The position numbers and the translations under genes were made by a program. Positions 16,341 through 26,118 of a DNA stretch of 64,000 bases are shown one piece after another. Numbering within the stretch: position 1 is the stretch's first letter; each line of letters opens with the position of its first letter. Source of the DNA: JAOAFT01 sp035390885. GTDB taxonomy: Bacteria > Bacteroidota > Ignavibacteria > UBA10030. Location: the NCBI GenBank assembly GCA_035390885.1, contig DAOOUW010000002.1, positions 1 through 64,000 of the forward strand, read 5' to 3'. The notes beneath the pieces were generated by a model. It saw only the letters and a program-made list of their open reading frames with translations. It did not search any database and was not told where the DNA came from.

Positions 16341-17545
16341 AAGCTATGATACCAGAAAAGTATGAATTTCTTATCATTGGTAATTCTAGCTTTCTTGGGC
16401 TCTATCATAGAGAACAAGCGATAGCAAAAGAAATTGCTTCACGAGGATATACTGTTCGATTTATTGAAGAAATGCCATCGCTTGCATCCAAGGTTCGAAG
16501 TCTCACTATTTATCGATTTCAACCTCAGTCAAAATTGACCATAGAGGCGATGCCTGAACTCCCAGCTAATTTACATATATACACGCCACCGACTGTACCG
16601 ACGTTTTATCGTAGCAGTTATACTCCATTTTTTGATAAACTTCTTTTTCGTAGTTGGTTTAAAAAACAATTCAAGGAACTGCAATGGAATAATACAATCT
16701 GTATAGCAATGTTTCCATATTTATGGAACGGTTATCTGGATAATAGCATTAAGAAATCGAGACTTATAATATATGATGTTTACGATGCGCCGGAAATGTC
16801 CTGCAGGAATTCGCACGCTTTAAGAATGCTTTTAGAAGGAGAGGAAATTCTTCTAAAACATGTTCATTTGATTACTTATAGCGCTCATGCAATGCAAGAT
16901 TATATAGAGCAAAAGTATGGAGATATTCAAAGTCTATGGATACCTAATGCTGTTGATGCAAACTTCGTTCAGCAATGCCAAATGCAGCACACAAAACACA
17001 GAGGACGAAAAAGAATTGGATTTGTCGGAGTATTAAATTCCCGAATAATAGATTATGAGCTAATATTGAAAATGGTTGATTCTCTAGTAGAGTATGACTT
17101 TGTTTTTCAGTCTCCTGCTCAATCTTCGTTTGTAAAAGAATTGCAGATGCGTTCTAATGTTTCTTTAAGACTGGTGACGCCTCATGACAAACTACCAGAA
17201 TTTCTAAGCACAATCGATCTTGCGATTATTCCGTTTGCGGTAAATACAATTACAGAAATTGTCAATCCTTTAAAAATGTACGAGTATCTTTCTGCAGGTA
17301 TCCCAATTGTTGCAATGAGAACGGAAGAGTTAGAATACTACAAAGATTTTCTTTATTTAGCGGATAACCATTCGCAATTCATTGAATTGATACGGACAGC
17401 AATCAAGGAAGATTCTATAGAAAAACGTGAGGCGAGAAAAGAATTTGCCTTGAAAAATACATGGGAATATCGTGTTGACGTATTGTTTGAAGCAATCCAG
17501 AATTATTTAGAGTCAATTGGTCTACAAAATGAAAATATTTGCTAA
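16337..17545 (+). CDS. GT-B glycosyltransferase (GT4-like)
   Basis: Predicted glycosyltransferase of about 402 residues. The N-terminus (YEFLIIGNSSFLGLYHREQ) and LIIYDVYDAPE resemble GT4-type enzymes that begin with a short first strand. The C-terminal half has IGFVGVLNSRIIDYEL and NPLKMYEYLSAGIPIVAM, which take the place of the usual E-x7-E motif. The start may be GTG at 16337 (overlapping the upstream stop) or ATG at 16346; both keep the fold intact. The 3' end overlaps the next gene by 17 nt. Substrates are unknown. Confidence 0.8.
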   Translation: MKAMIPEKYEFLIIGNSSFLGLYHREQAIAKEIASRGYTVRFIEEMPSLASKVRSLTIYRFQPQSKLTIEAMPELPANLHIYTPPTVPTFYRSSYTPFFDKLLFRSWFKKQFKELQWNNTICIAMFPYLWNGYLDNSIKKSRLIIYDVYDAPEMSCRNSHALRMLLEGEEILLKHVHLITYSAHAMQDYIEQKYGDIQSLWIPNAVDANFVQQCQMQHTKHRGRKRIGFVGVLNSRIIDYELILKMVDSLVEYDFVFQSPAQSSFVKELQMRSNVSLRLVTPHDKLPEFLSTIDLAIIPFAVNTITEIVNPLKMYEYLSAGIPIVAMRTEELEYYKDFLYLADNHSQFIELIRTAIKEDSIEKREARKEFALKNTWEYRVDVLFEAIQNYLESIGLQNENIC

Positions 17546-19001
17546 GATAATTTTATTCATACTTATTTTCCTGATGCTTAGTACGCTGTTCTACAAAGAC
17601 TTTAATGGCGGCGATGATACATATATATATCTTCAATATGTGAAACATATCTTAAATGGAAATGGAATTACATTTAATGCTGGGGAACGGACATACGGTT
17701 TTACAAGTGTCTTGTGGTTATTGATTCTTACGATATTGCAGACATTCATTCGAAATGCTCTTACTGCTTCAATTGTAGCAAGTCTTGGTGTAAGTGTTTT
17801 GCTGATTATTTTTATGTGGTTCCTTGTTTATAGTTTTACCGGGAATAATAAAATAGCATTACTGGCTAGCTTCTTAACGTCTTTAGATCCAAATGTTCTG
17901 AAGCATTCATTCATTGGAATGGAAGCGCCTTTAACAGGTCTTCTGGGATTGATTGCAATCATTTTGAATAAAGACAATGAAGGGAAGCAATTAAAGTTCT
18001 ACGCATCTGGGTTAATCTGTGGACTTGGCTGTTTAAATAGGCCGGAAATGATAATTCTGGTTATTCTCTTGATGATTGACAAAATATGGAACAAGACTAC
18101 TATAAAAAATTTTTTTATTTGGCTTGTTATGGTGATGCTTCCAATTGCAGTATGGAGCATATTTGCATATTTGTATTTTGGCACCTGTATCCCCAGTACG
18201 GTATTAGCGAAAGGGGCAGCTTATCCGCTATTTATGAATTTTTGGCAAAATATAAAGGATATATTTGCTATTTTAGCGGTTCCATATTCAATAGTGATTT
18301 TCATTATTGTTTTCCATCTTGTATATAAACTGGCGACACCAAATCAATACAAAGAAAAGTGGATTAGAAAAAATTGGATCTTTTATGCCTTCCCAATTAT
18401 CCAAATATTAGTTTATAGCATAATGGTAAGTAACGAATTAGTATATGCAAGATACTTATATATCTTTTTCCCAATTCTAATTCTTTTGGTCTCTGAAATT
18501 TTATTTGAGACATTGGTTTTTGCTAAATGGAAGAATTCATTATTAGTAGCGATTATTGCAAATTTTCTTTTGGCATCATTCGTTATGAGTTGGGGAATAA
18601 AGTCAACTTATGTACAAAGAGAATGCACTAAATCACGTTGTATTCAATGGATTAATAGACATACACCCCAAAATGCTTCAATTGCAACCGTGCAGATTGG
18701 CAGAATTGCATATGAGACTGATAGAAAAGTGATTAGTCTTAACGGAATTATTAATCCAAACTTTATTAATTATGATAAAAAAGGCAAAGACTCAGAATAT
18801 GTGTTGAAAGTTAAACCGGACTACATTGTTATTGATGGCAAATCAAGTCAAGATAAGGGAATTTTTGAAAATTTAGAGAATGCAAGTGTTGTTGCAAGTT
18901 TTGAGGATACACAGACAGTTTTAACCCGTCAATTATTTCATTCAGGTGCTAAGGAAGCTAAAACATATATGAATATTATCAAGTTAGCATGGCGAGAATG
19001 A
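17529..19001 (+). CDS. Polytopic GT-C-type membrane glycosyltransferase (putative)
   Basis: Inner-membrane protein of about 490 residues with roughly ten hydrophobic segments and a soluble C-terminal part after about residue 370. A first membrane helix is followed by a loop with GGDDTYIYLQYVKHI and then GERTYGFTSVLWLL. The acidic Asp-Asp in the first periplasmic loop is where lipid-phosphate-sugar-dependent GT-C enzymes (GT39/ArnT/PMT-like) have their catalytic residue. It would add a sugar from a polyprenyl-phosphate donor on the periplasmic side. The ATG at 17529 is preferred to a TTG at 17517. It overlaps both neighbours. Confidence 0.7.
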   Translation: MKIFAKIILFILIFLMLSTLFYKDFNGGDDTYIYLQYVKHILNGNGITFNAGERTYGFTSVLWLLILTILQTFIRNALTASIVASLGVSVLLIIFMWFLVYSFTGNNKIALLASFLTSLDPNVLKHSFIGMEAPLTGLLGLIAIILNKDNEGKQLKFYASGLICGLGCLNRPEMIILVILLMIDKIWNKTTIKNFFIWLVMVMLPIAVWSIFAYLYFGTCIPSTVLAKGAAYPLFMNFWQNIKDIFAILAVPYSIVIFIIVFHLVYKLATPNQYKEKWIRKNWIFYAFPIIQILVYSIMVSNELVYARYLYIFFPILILLVSEILFETLVFAKWKNSLLVAIIANFLLASFVMSWGIKSTYVQRECTKSRCIQWINRHTPQNASIATVQIGRIAYETDRKVISLNGIINPNFINYDKKGKDSEYVLKVKPDYIVIDGKSSQDKGIFENLENASVVASFEDTQTVLTRQLFHSGAKEAKTYMNIIKLAWRE

Positions 19002-20110
19002 ACATTCTATTTCTTACCGATGAGCTTCTTCCGGGCGGTGTATCGAAGTATGTCGTTGATCTTGCAAATGCATTAGTATCGGAAGGAAATACTGTCGCTG
19101 TAGCTTCAACGGATGGTCCCTATAGAAAAAGATTATCGCAAAATGTGCGTTTCATTCCAATTCAATTACTCCAACCCAATTCCTATAACAAAAATATATT
19201 GGGAATTCCATTGTCATTAACAGCTCTCAAACGACATCTTCGACAGGAACATTATGACATCATCCATACTCAAAAGAGGTATTCGGATTTAATCGGTAAA
19301 CTTATTGCACGCAAATTTAATATTCCTCATGTCTCAACCTGTCACAATACATTTCACAATCATAAATACTTATCTGTTTTTGGCGATTATATTATTGCTG
19401 TGAGTGATTCGATTCGCTCTGTTCTTATCGAGGAGTATAAAAAATCTCCCGAGAGAGTCGTTACAATCCATAATGGAATATTTCCATTGAAACCAGCCAA
19501 TGATGAAGATATACGAAGTTTTCGTTCTTCACTAGGAATTGCGGATAGCTCTGCAGTTATTGGAAGCGTCGGGCAATTTATTCCAGCAAAAGATCGAACA
19601 TCGCTTGTGCTGGGATTTTCAGAAGTTCTAAAAAATATCAATCGAGACGCTCATCTCATCATCGTTGGCGATGGACAGGAGAAGGAAAACATTCTTGAGC
19701 TTATTGGACAACTTGGAATCCAAAATTTTGTGCATATTCTTCCACCATCGAGTAGTATTGAGTTGCTTTTTTCTTCTGTAGATTTTTGCGTACTATCTTC
19801 TATTCAAGAAGGATTTCCTTATGTCATTCTTGAAGCGGCGAGTCTTAAGAAACCTTTTGTTGCAACTCAAGTTGGCGGAGTGTGTGAATTTGTGGAAAAT
19901 GGAGTTACAGGTTTAACTATTCCTTCAAGATCGCCAGAACTTTTAGCTAAAGGAATGATTACGTTAATTAATAATCCTGATTTGTGCCGTCGTTTGGGAA
20001 ATGCTGCTAGGGAACGATTCCAACAAAATCATACTTTTGATCGGATGATTCAATCAACATTAAGCGTATATGAAAAGGCATTACATAGAAAAAATTCATT
20101 TGCTAAGTAA
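18989..20110 (+). CDS. GT4-family glycosyltransferase
   Basis: Predicted GT-B glycosyltransferase of about 373 residues. LPGGVSKYVVDLANAL at the N-terminus carries the glycine loop, HTQKRYSDLIG and HNGIFPLKP are central, GSVGQFIPAKDR begins the donor domain, and E-x7-E is complete in EGFPYVILE (Glu274 and Glu282). An alternative ATG at 18998 overlaps the upstream stop as ATGA and is equally plausible. The 3' end overlaps the following C25-protein gene by 41 nt, so the two are almost certainly translated from one message. Confidence 0.9.
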   Translation: MARMNILFLTDELLPGGVSKYVVDLANALVSEGNTVAVASTDGPYRKRLSQNVRFIPIQLLQPNSYNKNILGIPLSLTALKRHLRQEHYDIIHTQKRYSDLIGKLIARKFNIPHVSTCHNTFHNHKYLSVFGDYIIAVSDSIRSVLIEEYKKSPERVVTIHNGIFPLKPANDEDIRSFRSSLGIADSSAVIGSVGQFIPAKDRTSLVLGFSEVLKNINRDAHLIIVGDGQEKENILELIGQLGIQNFVHILPPSSSIELLFSSVDFCVLSSIQEGFPYVILEAASLKKPFVATQVGGVCEFVENGVTGLTIPSRSPELLAKGMITLINNPDLCRRLGNAARERFQQNHTFDRMIQSTLSVYEKALHRKNSFAK

Positions 20111-23100
20111 CCATTTGTTAAGTCAAATTATTGTCTTAACGATTTTTGTATTGGCGCCTTTTTGCTCTTTATTTTCTCAGAATATTTCTGAAAAATCGTA
20201 TACTTGGGGAAAGGTTAAAACCGAGCAGAATGGCGATGCGTTGAATGTTAACGTACACTTTTTGAAAAATGCCTACAGTCATCCTGAATTTGATGTTCTG
20301 AATTCCAATAATGAAAATAATACTGACAATAAAAAAAGTTATTTTCGTGTTGCATTACCTGCAGGGTATTCTGTGCAATCTTCAAAAGCCAAAATAGGTT
20401 CTCAAATTCAAGCAAATGTTGGGATAAACCAAAATGGACTACAGGTGGATGAAATTGAATGGTTCCGTGGAATACAATGCGCTCGATTATCGATCGATAT
20501 TTCAACTTTATCATCCGATGTTGACAGCATTGATTTTAATCTCCCGCTAATAAGGAATACTTCTAATAGCGTCATCTCGCCAAAATATTGGGATAAATAT
20601 TTTAGTAGAGTAAAAGACATACTCTTTACAAATTACTCTTCTTCCGCTGAATCTTACACATTGCTACAATGGAATGATACAACAGGAGGGTGGATTCAAT
20701 ACAATCAACCTTATGTTCGTCTCTCGATTCCCGAAGATGGAATTTACCGACTTCAATATCAAGATATCGCTTCTATATATTCACAAGCGTCAGCAATAGA
20801 ACCGACAACGCTAAAATTATTTAATAAGGGAAAAGAAATTCCGGTGTACGTTCAAGGAGAAGAAGACGGAGAATTCGATGAAGGAGATTACATTGAGTTT
20901 CCAGCATTGAAAAATTATGGTGAGAAGGATTATAGGCAAATTCCTTCTTCAAATGAAGAATATCCTGAATATATGAATCGCTACACCGATACTTCGTACT
21001 ATTGGCTCACGTGGGGAGGCGAAGCAGGGAAGAGGTTAGCATCAAACGATGGAATAACCTCCAGCGATACACTTCTTTGGTATACTGAAAAAATTCATGT
21101 GGAAAAAGATGCGTGGCTTCTTCCGATAGGAAGCGATGATATTCAGAATCAATATCCGTACTGGCAATTAAATGATATGTGGTGCTGGAGTTTTTTAGGC
21201 GCTGGCGGAAAAATTTCATTCCCAGTAAATACTTCTGATGTATTTGCTGGGAAACCAGGAAAAGTTTTCGTACGATTTGCAAATTATGGCGCCTCGAGTA
21301 CGGCTCCTCAAAAAGTGTGGATTACTTTCAATTCAAGCGCTGTCTTAGATTCAATGTACTTAAATCGTTTTGGACATGGCTTACTTTCTGCAAATGTTGA
21401 TCCAGCCCTGATCAAGTCAGGAAATAATGCACTTTACTTGTGGTCGCAATCATTATCATCTGGATGGAACACTGTTGTCTACGATTGGGGTGAACTGGAA
21501 TATCCACGTACGCTAAAAGTAATCAATGATAGACTCGTGGCAACCTTTATAGAACCTGAGCAAATTGGCGTGCATACTCTTGTTGTTCAGGGATTTACAT
21601 CATCTTCCATTATTATCTATAAAATTTCTCAAACACCAAAGAAGATCAGTCATTATGAACTATCGACTGGCGCGGCGCCATATTCGGTATCATTTCCAGA
21701 CACTGTAAATCTTAACGATAAATATATTTTTTGCACTGAGGAAACTATTAAAAAACCACGTATATGTGAAATAAAACAATTCGTAAATTTACGAAATTCT
21801 GCACATAAAGCAGATTACATATTGTTAACAGCGCAGACTTTTCTTACAATTGCAGAAAATTATTGTCGGTACATTGAACAATCAACTGGATTAACAACAG
21901 CGTTGATCAATATTCGGGATGTATTCGATGAATTTGGATACGGTTATCCAACTTCAGAAAGTATCTCTGAATTTTTAAGAGCAACAACTCGATGGCAATT
22001 ACCTATGCCATCGTATCTTTTTATTGTTGGAGATGGAACATACGATTTTAAGTATAATCTTGCAGGTACGGACACTTCAAAATGGGTACCTAATTTTGTT
22101 CCACCGTATGGCTATCCAGTCAGTGATGCGTTATATACTGTTCTTGATGATGCATCTCCTTTGCCACAATTATATGTCGGAAGACTCCCAGTCGAGAGTG
22201 CGGATGAGTTTCAGCATTATTTTGAACACTATCAACAGTATAATTTACAACCGAACGATGAATGGAATAAAACTTTCTTGATGTTTTCTGGAGGAAGTTC
22301 CTCTAATCCATCGGAAATAACTATAATGAAAAATGTAAATCAGAGTGTCATTGATACGATCATCAAGCCAGTTCCGCTTGGCGGGAAAGCGCGACATTTT
22401 TATAAAACTATAAATCCTCCTTCTGATATGGGACCATTTTCTGTCGATGAAATTCAGCATGCAATTGATGAAGGTGGAATTGTAATAAATTATATCGGAC
22501 ATAGCGGAACGCAAACGTGGGATAATGGAATTACAAATATAAACCAGCTTAAGAACTCGGTCAATCGGTTTCCGTTGATCTGTGATTTTGGATGCTCAAC
22601 TGCTAAATTTGCAGAATCAAATATTCGTTGCTTTGGGGAACTATTTGTAACAACTGATGATGTACCAGCAATTGGTTATATTGGAAATAGTTCACTTGGA
22701 TTTTTAACCTTTGCACAAAGAGCGCCGCTCTTATTTTACTTGACGCTTATCAAGGATACTGTTCACTGTATTGGACAGACTCATTTGATAACAAAACTTC
22801 GATATGTTGGAACTGCTTCTCAATCAATGCTCAACCAGATTTTACTTTATACAAACACATTGCTTGGCGATCCTTCTGTTCAAATTGCATTGCCATCGGC
22901 TCCTAATTTTCGTATCAATGAATCGAATATTTCTTCAACTCCTAATATCCCGACCGATAACGAGCAACTGTTAAATCTCACTATTCCCTACATCAACAGT
23001 GGATTAGTGGTGCCTGACACTGTGAAAATAAAAATTAGCCACTTATTTCAGGGCGCAAATTATGATACACTCATCTATCGTCAATGTCCACTTTTCTTTG

Positions 23101-25367
23101 ATACGCTCGATGTAAGTTATCCAATTTTTGGTCTTCCTGGTGAGCATCGATTTTCTATCCATCTTAATCCAAATCTTGAGATTCCAGAAATTACCGAAAA
23201 GGATAATTCAGCTTCTAAATCCGTTGTTGTACTATCGAATGCGTTTCAGTTATTAAAGCCAATGAGTCAATTTGAAATGTTTACGAATGAGATTGAGCTG
23301 GTGAATCCTACTCAAAAAATCGAAGAAGGTGAGAAGGTTGAATTCGAGATTGATACACTTGAAGGATTTGGTATGGCTCGGCAACATGAAGCACAAATAG
23401 GAAAAGTTACAACTAAAATTTCTGGATTATCACTAATAGAAGGACAACGATACTTTTGGAGAGCAAAATTGCAGGGTAGTTCATTATGGTCAAATGGTTC
23501 ATTTCGTACAGGATTCGATTCAATTGTGAAATGGCATCCGGTTAGTGATGAATGGCAGACTTTAACTTCAATGGATAGTGTAAAATACTTTCCTAATGCT
23601 GGAGTTCAATTTGATTCGATATACACAAACGTAAATATTATCGCAGCAAGTTATTACGAAGGAAGTTACGGAAATGTAAAATTCGATGGAAAAGAGGCGC
23701 TTCCGAATACTTTCTGGTGGGGACATTCAGTGATAGTAATCGACACCATTACTGCTCAACCGATTACAGTACAGCAGTTCGAAATTTCAGATGCTACAGG
23801 CTCTGAAGCAACTCGGTTAGCAACCTTTTTGGAAAATTTACCTGATGGAACTATGATTATTCAAGTTGCTACTACGGACGGAGCACAAGGATTGACGACG
23901 CGGATTAAGAACGCTGTAAAGAAATTTGGAAGCCGATATATTGATAGTATTCAATATAGAGATTCCTGGATTATGATTGGGAAGAAAGGAATGCCTGTTG
24001 GAAGCGCACGTGAAGTTTGGCATAAGGGAATTCCTAATGTTATCGATCCTTCTACACTCGATACCACTTTCTTAAAACGAGTATTTCAAGGTTCTATTCA
24101 AACCCATATTATTGGGCAAGCGAGTAAGTGGAATGAAATGGCAATGAGAAAAGTAATGCCTCAAGGTACATCTATCGTAACAACCATTTTAGGAATTCAA
24201 AAAAACGGGGAAGTGGATACTCTCATTAGCTCATCTCCAGATACTATAATTTCACTTTCAAAGATACCTGCTAACATCTATCCAAATATAAAGTTAGCAA
24301 TAATATTAAATGGGGATTCTATTGGCGCTTCACCTGTTGTAAAGGATTTGTCGGTTTCGCTTATTCCGCCAGCCGAGTTGGCTATCGGTCCTCGAACAGT
24401 ATCGGTGGTTGGGGATTCTTTACTTGAAGGAAGCACATTGACTATTCAATCCGATATTTACAATGTTGGATATGCGCCTGCAGATTCATTCTATGTTACC
24501 GGAAAAATTATAAGCTCTCATGGAATAAGAGCATTAGATACGGTTTTCGTTCAGTCGCTTTCTAATGATTCCAGTATCAATATTCACTATTCGCTTTCTA
24601 CTCAAGGTTTGCGTGGAGCAAATTCATTTATCATAGAGGTCGATCCGAACAATAACATTTCTGAACTTTACCGTAGTAATAACACTTACGCTCAAACATT
24701 CTATGTTGGCACAGATACAATTCCTCCAATGTTTGATATTACTTTCAATGGAAGAAGGATTCTCAATGGCGATTATGTGCTTGCAAATCCTCGAATTGAT
24801 ATTTCCATTACTGATAACAGTCCTATGTTGATAACAGACCCATCTAATGTGCTATTAATGTTGGACAATCGTCGAGTACAACTGGCTGCCGCCACTCAGG
24901 ATAGCTTGTTTACTTCGCAAACAATATCAGAGCCAGCACGAATAACGTACCGTCCATCGCTTCCTAAAGGCGAGCATGCCTTGGAAATCAGAGTGAAAGA
25001 TGTTACTGGTAATTGGTCGGATAGTATTGCAACAAAAATAGTTTTTCAAGTGGAAACTGAATCTCGATTGCTTCAGGTTTACAATTATCCCAATCCTTTT
25101 GGTCGCACAACGTATTTCACCTTTATTATAACTGGAAGAACTATGCCTGAAGAAGTATTGATTAAAATTTATACTGTTGCCGGCAGATTAATCAAAACAA
25201 TTCGATGTAATCAATCAGAATTACAAGCTGGCTTCAATAGAGTGTATTGGGATGGTAGAGATGCTGAAGGCGATGAAATTGCGAATGGCATTTACCTTTA
25301 CAAGATTCTTATGAAATGTGAAAATGAAACTGTAGAAGCGACACAAAAACTCGCAATAGTGAGATGA
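20070..25367 (+). CDS. Giant secreted C25-family (gingipain/PorU-like) protein with ILEI-like and type IX sorting-like domains
   Basis: Predicted exported protein of 1765 residues. A signal peptide covers about residues 1-37 (hydrophobic QIIVLTIFVLAPF, then a SQN cleavage region). A beta-rich PorU-type N-terminal part follows (PEDGIYRLQYQDI, then IEFPA). The peptidase C25 domain spans about 580-940 with the His-Cys pair His811 (NYIGHSGTQTW) and Cys842 (CDFGCSTAKF). Next come a CARDB-like repeat (about 945-1057), an FN3-like stretch, an ILEI/FAM3-like domain (about 1170-1325: LPDGTMIIQVATTDGA, YRDSWIMIGKKG), a second CARDB-like repeat (about 1437-1548, NNISELYRSNN) and a FlgD-Ig-like C-terminal domain (about 1670-1765, YNYPNPF). 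The last resembles type IX secretion signals. PorU of Porphyromonas is a C25 sortase about 1160 residues long; this one is much longer. The gene overlaps the glycosyltransferase before it by 41 nt. The role in glycan anchoring is inferred. Confidence 0.85.
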   Translation: MKRHYIEKIHLLSNHLLSQIIVLTIFVLAPFCSLFSQNISEKSYTWGKVKTEQNGDALNVNVHFLKNAYSHPEFDVLNSNNENNTDNKKSYFRVALPAGYSVQSSKAKIGSQIQANVGINQNGLQVDEIEWFRGIQCARLSIDISTLSSDVDSIDFNLPLIRNTSNSVISPKYWDKYFSRVKDILFTNYSSSAESYTLLQWNDTTGGWIQYNQPYVRLSIPEDGIYRLQYQDIASIYSQASAIEPTTLKLFNKGKEIPVYVQGEEDGEFDEGDYIEFPALKNYGEKDYRQIPSSNEEYPEYMNRYTDTSYYWLTWGGEAGKRLASNDGITSSDTLLWYTEKIHVEKDAWLLPIGSDDIQNQYPYWQLNDMWCWSFLGAGGKISFPVNTSDVFAGKPGKVFVRFANYGASSTAPQKVWITFNSSAVLDSMYLNRFGHGLLSANVDPALIKSGNNALYLWSQSLSSGWNTVVYDWGELEYPRTLKVINDRLVATFIEPEQIGVHTLVVQGFTSSSIIIYKISQTPKKISHYELSTGAAPYSVSFPDTVNLNDKYIFCTEETIKKPRICEIKQFVNLRNSAHKADYILLTAQTFLTIAENYCRYIEQSTGLTTALINIRDVFDEFGYGYPTSESISEFLRATTRWQLPMPSYLFIVGDGTYDFKYNLAGTDTSKWVPNFVPPYGYPVSDALYTVLDDASPLPQLYVGRLPVESADEFQHYFEHYQQYNLQPNDEWNKTFLMFSGGSSSNPSEITIMKNVNQSVIDTIIKPVPLGGKARHFYKTINPPSDMGPFSVDEIQHAIDEGGIVINYIGHSGTQTWDNGITNINQLKNSVNRFPLICDFGCSTAKFAESNIRCFGELFVTTDDVPAIGYIGNSSLGFLTFAQRAPLLFYLTLIKDTVHCIGQTHLITKLRYVGTASQSMLNQILLYTNTLLGDPSVQIALPSAPNFRINESNISSTPNIPTDNEQLLNLTIPYINSGLVVPDTVKIKISHLFQGANYDTLIYRQCPLFFDTLDVSYPIFGLPGEHRFSIHLNPNLEIPEITEKDNSASKSVVVLSNAFQLLKPMSQFEMFTNEIELVNPTQKIEEGEKVEFEIDTLEGFGMARQHEAQIGKVTTKISGLSLIEGQRYFWRAKLQGSSLWSNGSFRTGFDSIVKWHPVSDEWQTLTSMDSVKYFPNAGVQFDSIYTNVNIIAASYYEGSYGNVKFDGKEALPNTFWWGHSVIVIDTITAQPITVQQFEISDATGSEATRLATFLENLPDGTMIIQVATTDGAQGLTTRIKNAVKKFGSRYIDSIQYRDSWIMIGKKGMPVGSAREVWHKGIPNVIDPSTLDTTFLKRVFQGSIQTHIIGQASKWNEMAMRKVMPQGTSIVTTILGIQKNGEVDTLISSSPDTIISLSKIPANIYPNIKLAIILNGDSIGASPVVKDLSVSLIPPAELAIGPRTVSVVGDSLLEGSTLTIQSDIYNVGYAPADSFYVTGKIISSHGIRALDTVFVQSLSNDSSINIHYSLSTQGLRGANSFIIEVDPNNNISELYRSNNTYAQTFYVGTDTIPPMFDITFNGRRILNGDYVLANPRIDISITDNSPMLITDPSNVLLMLDNRRVQLAAATQDSLFTSQTISEPARITYRPSLPKGEHALEIRVKDVTGNWSDSIATKIVFQVETESRLLQVYNYPNPFGRTTYFTFIITGRTMPEEVLIKIYTVAGRLIKTIRCNQSELQAGFNRVYWDGRDAEGDEIANGIYLYKILMKCENETVEATQKLAIVR

Positions 25368-25368
25368 A

Positions 25369-26118
25369 ATGAAATTCTCGATTATTATTCCAACTTACAA
25401 TGAGGAAGCAAATATCGAAGAATGTCTCCAATCGATCCTTTCTCAAAATTATCCACGGAACGATTTTGAGATAATTGTTTCTGATGGTTCATCGAGTGAT
25501 AGAACAGTACCAATTGCTCAACAATATGCCGATAAAGTGGTGGTTGATTCGAAGCGTGGAATTGCCCATGGCAGAAATTTCGGCGCTCAGCATGCTTCTG
25601 GCGAAATACTTGTCTTTGTTGATTGTGATGTTAACCTCAGGAATAATTTCCTTCAGGAATGCTCTACAAAGTTTCAGGATAAAGAACTAAGTGGTCTCTG
25701 CGGAAAAGCAATGCCAAGAGATGGAAATTTCTTTGCCAGATTTGTATACTATGGTACCTATTACCTTGTTCGCATCTTTTCATTTTTTGGGTTGCCTCTT
25801 TATCCCGGAATGTGTGTGGCATACCGACGAACAGCTTTTGAAAAAGTCGGCGGCTTCCGTGAGGATTTAGGAATTTCCGAAGATATTGATTTAAGCAAAA
25901 GGATTTCAAAAATAGGAAAATGTATTGTACATTCAAGAGCGAAGGCTTTCGTTTCAACTCGGCGTTTGCGGAAGTACGGATTAAGCACCGTACTATTTCA
26001 TATTTGGAATGACTTAAAATATCTTTTTACTGGAAACTCAGCATCAGTGTATCCTAAGGCTGAAGAACTTCATTCGTGGACTGATTTATGGAAACATCAA
26101 AAAGGAAAGATTCGATGA
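25369..26118 (+). CDS. GT2-family glycosyltransferase
   Basis: Predicted GT-A glycosyltransferase of 249 residues. SIIIPTYNEEANIEECL starts the fold, IIVSDGSSSDRT is the nucleotide-binding segment and VDCDVNLRNNF holds the DxD motif in the form DCD. A hydrophobic helix pair (VYYGTYYLVRIFSFFGLP) and SEDIDLSKRISK follow, with the ED acceptor-side acids. The type resembles enzymes that add a sugar to a lipid carrier or exopolysaccharide. The ATG is one base after the C25 gene's stop and its own stop overlaps the next ATG, so it is coupled to both. Confidence 0.88.
   Translation: MKFSIIIPTYNEEANIEECLQSILSQNYPRNDFEIIVSDGSSSDRTVPIAQQYADKVVVDSKRGIAHGRNFGAQHASGEILVFVDCDVNLRNNFLQECSTKFQDKELSGLCGKAMPRDGNFFARFVYYGTYYLVRIFSFFGLPLYPGMCVAYRRTAFEKVGGFREDLGISEDIDLSKRISKIGKCIVHSRAKAFVSTRRLRKYGLSTVLFHIWNDLKYLFTGNSASVYPKAEELHSWTDLWKHQKGKIR

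Noticed and set aside
17517..17528. TTG as the start of the GT-C protein
   Set aside because: An ATG four codons later gives the expected membrane-helix start and TTG has no ribosome site.
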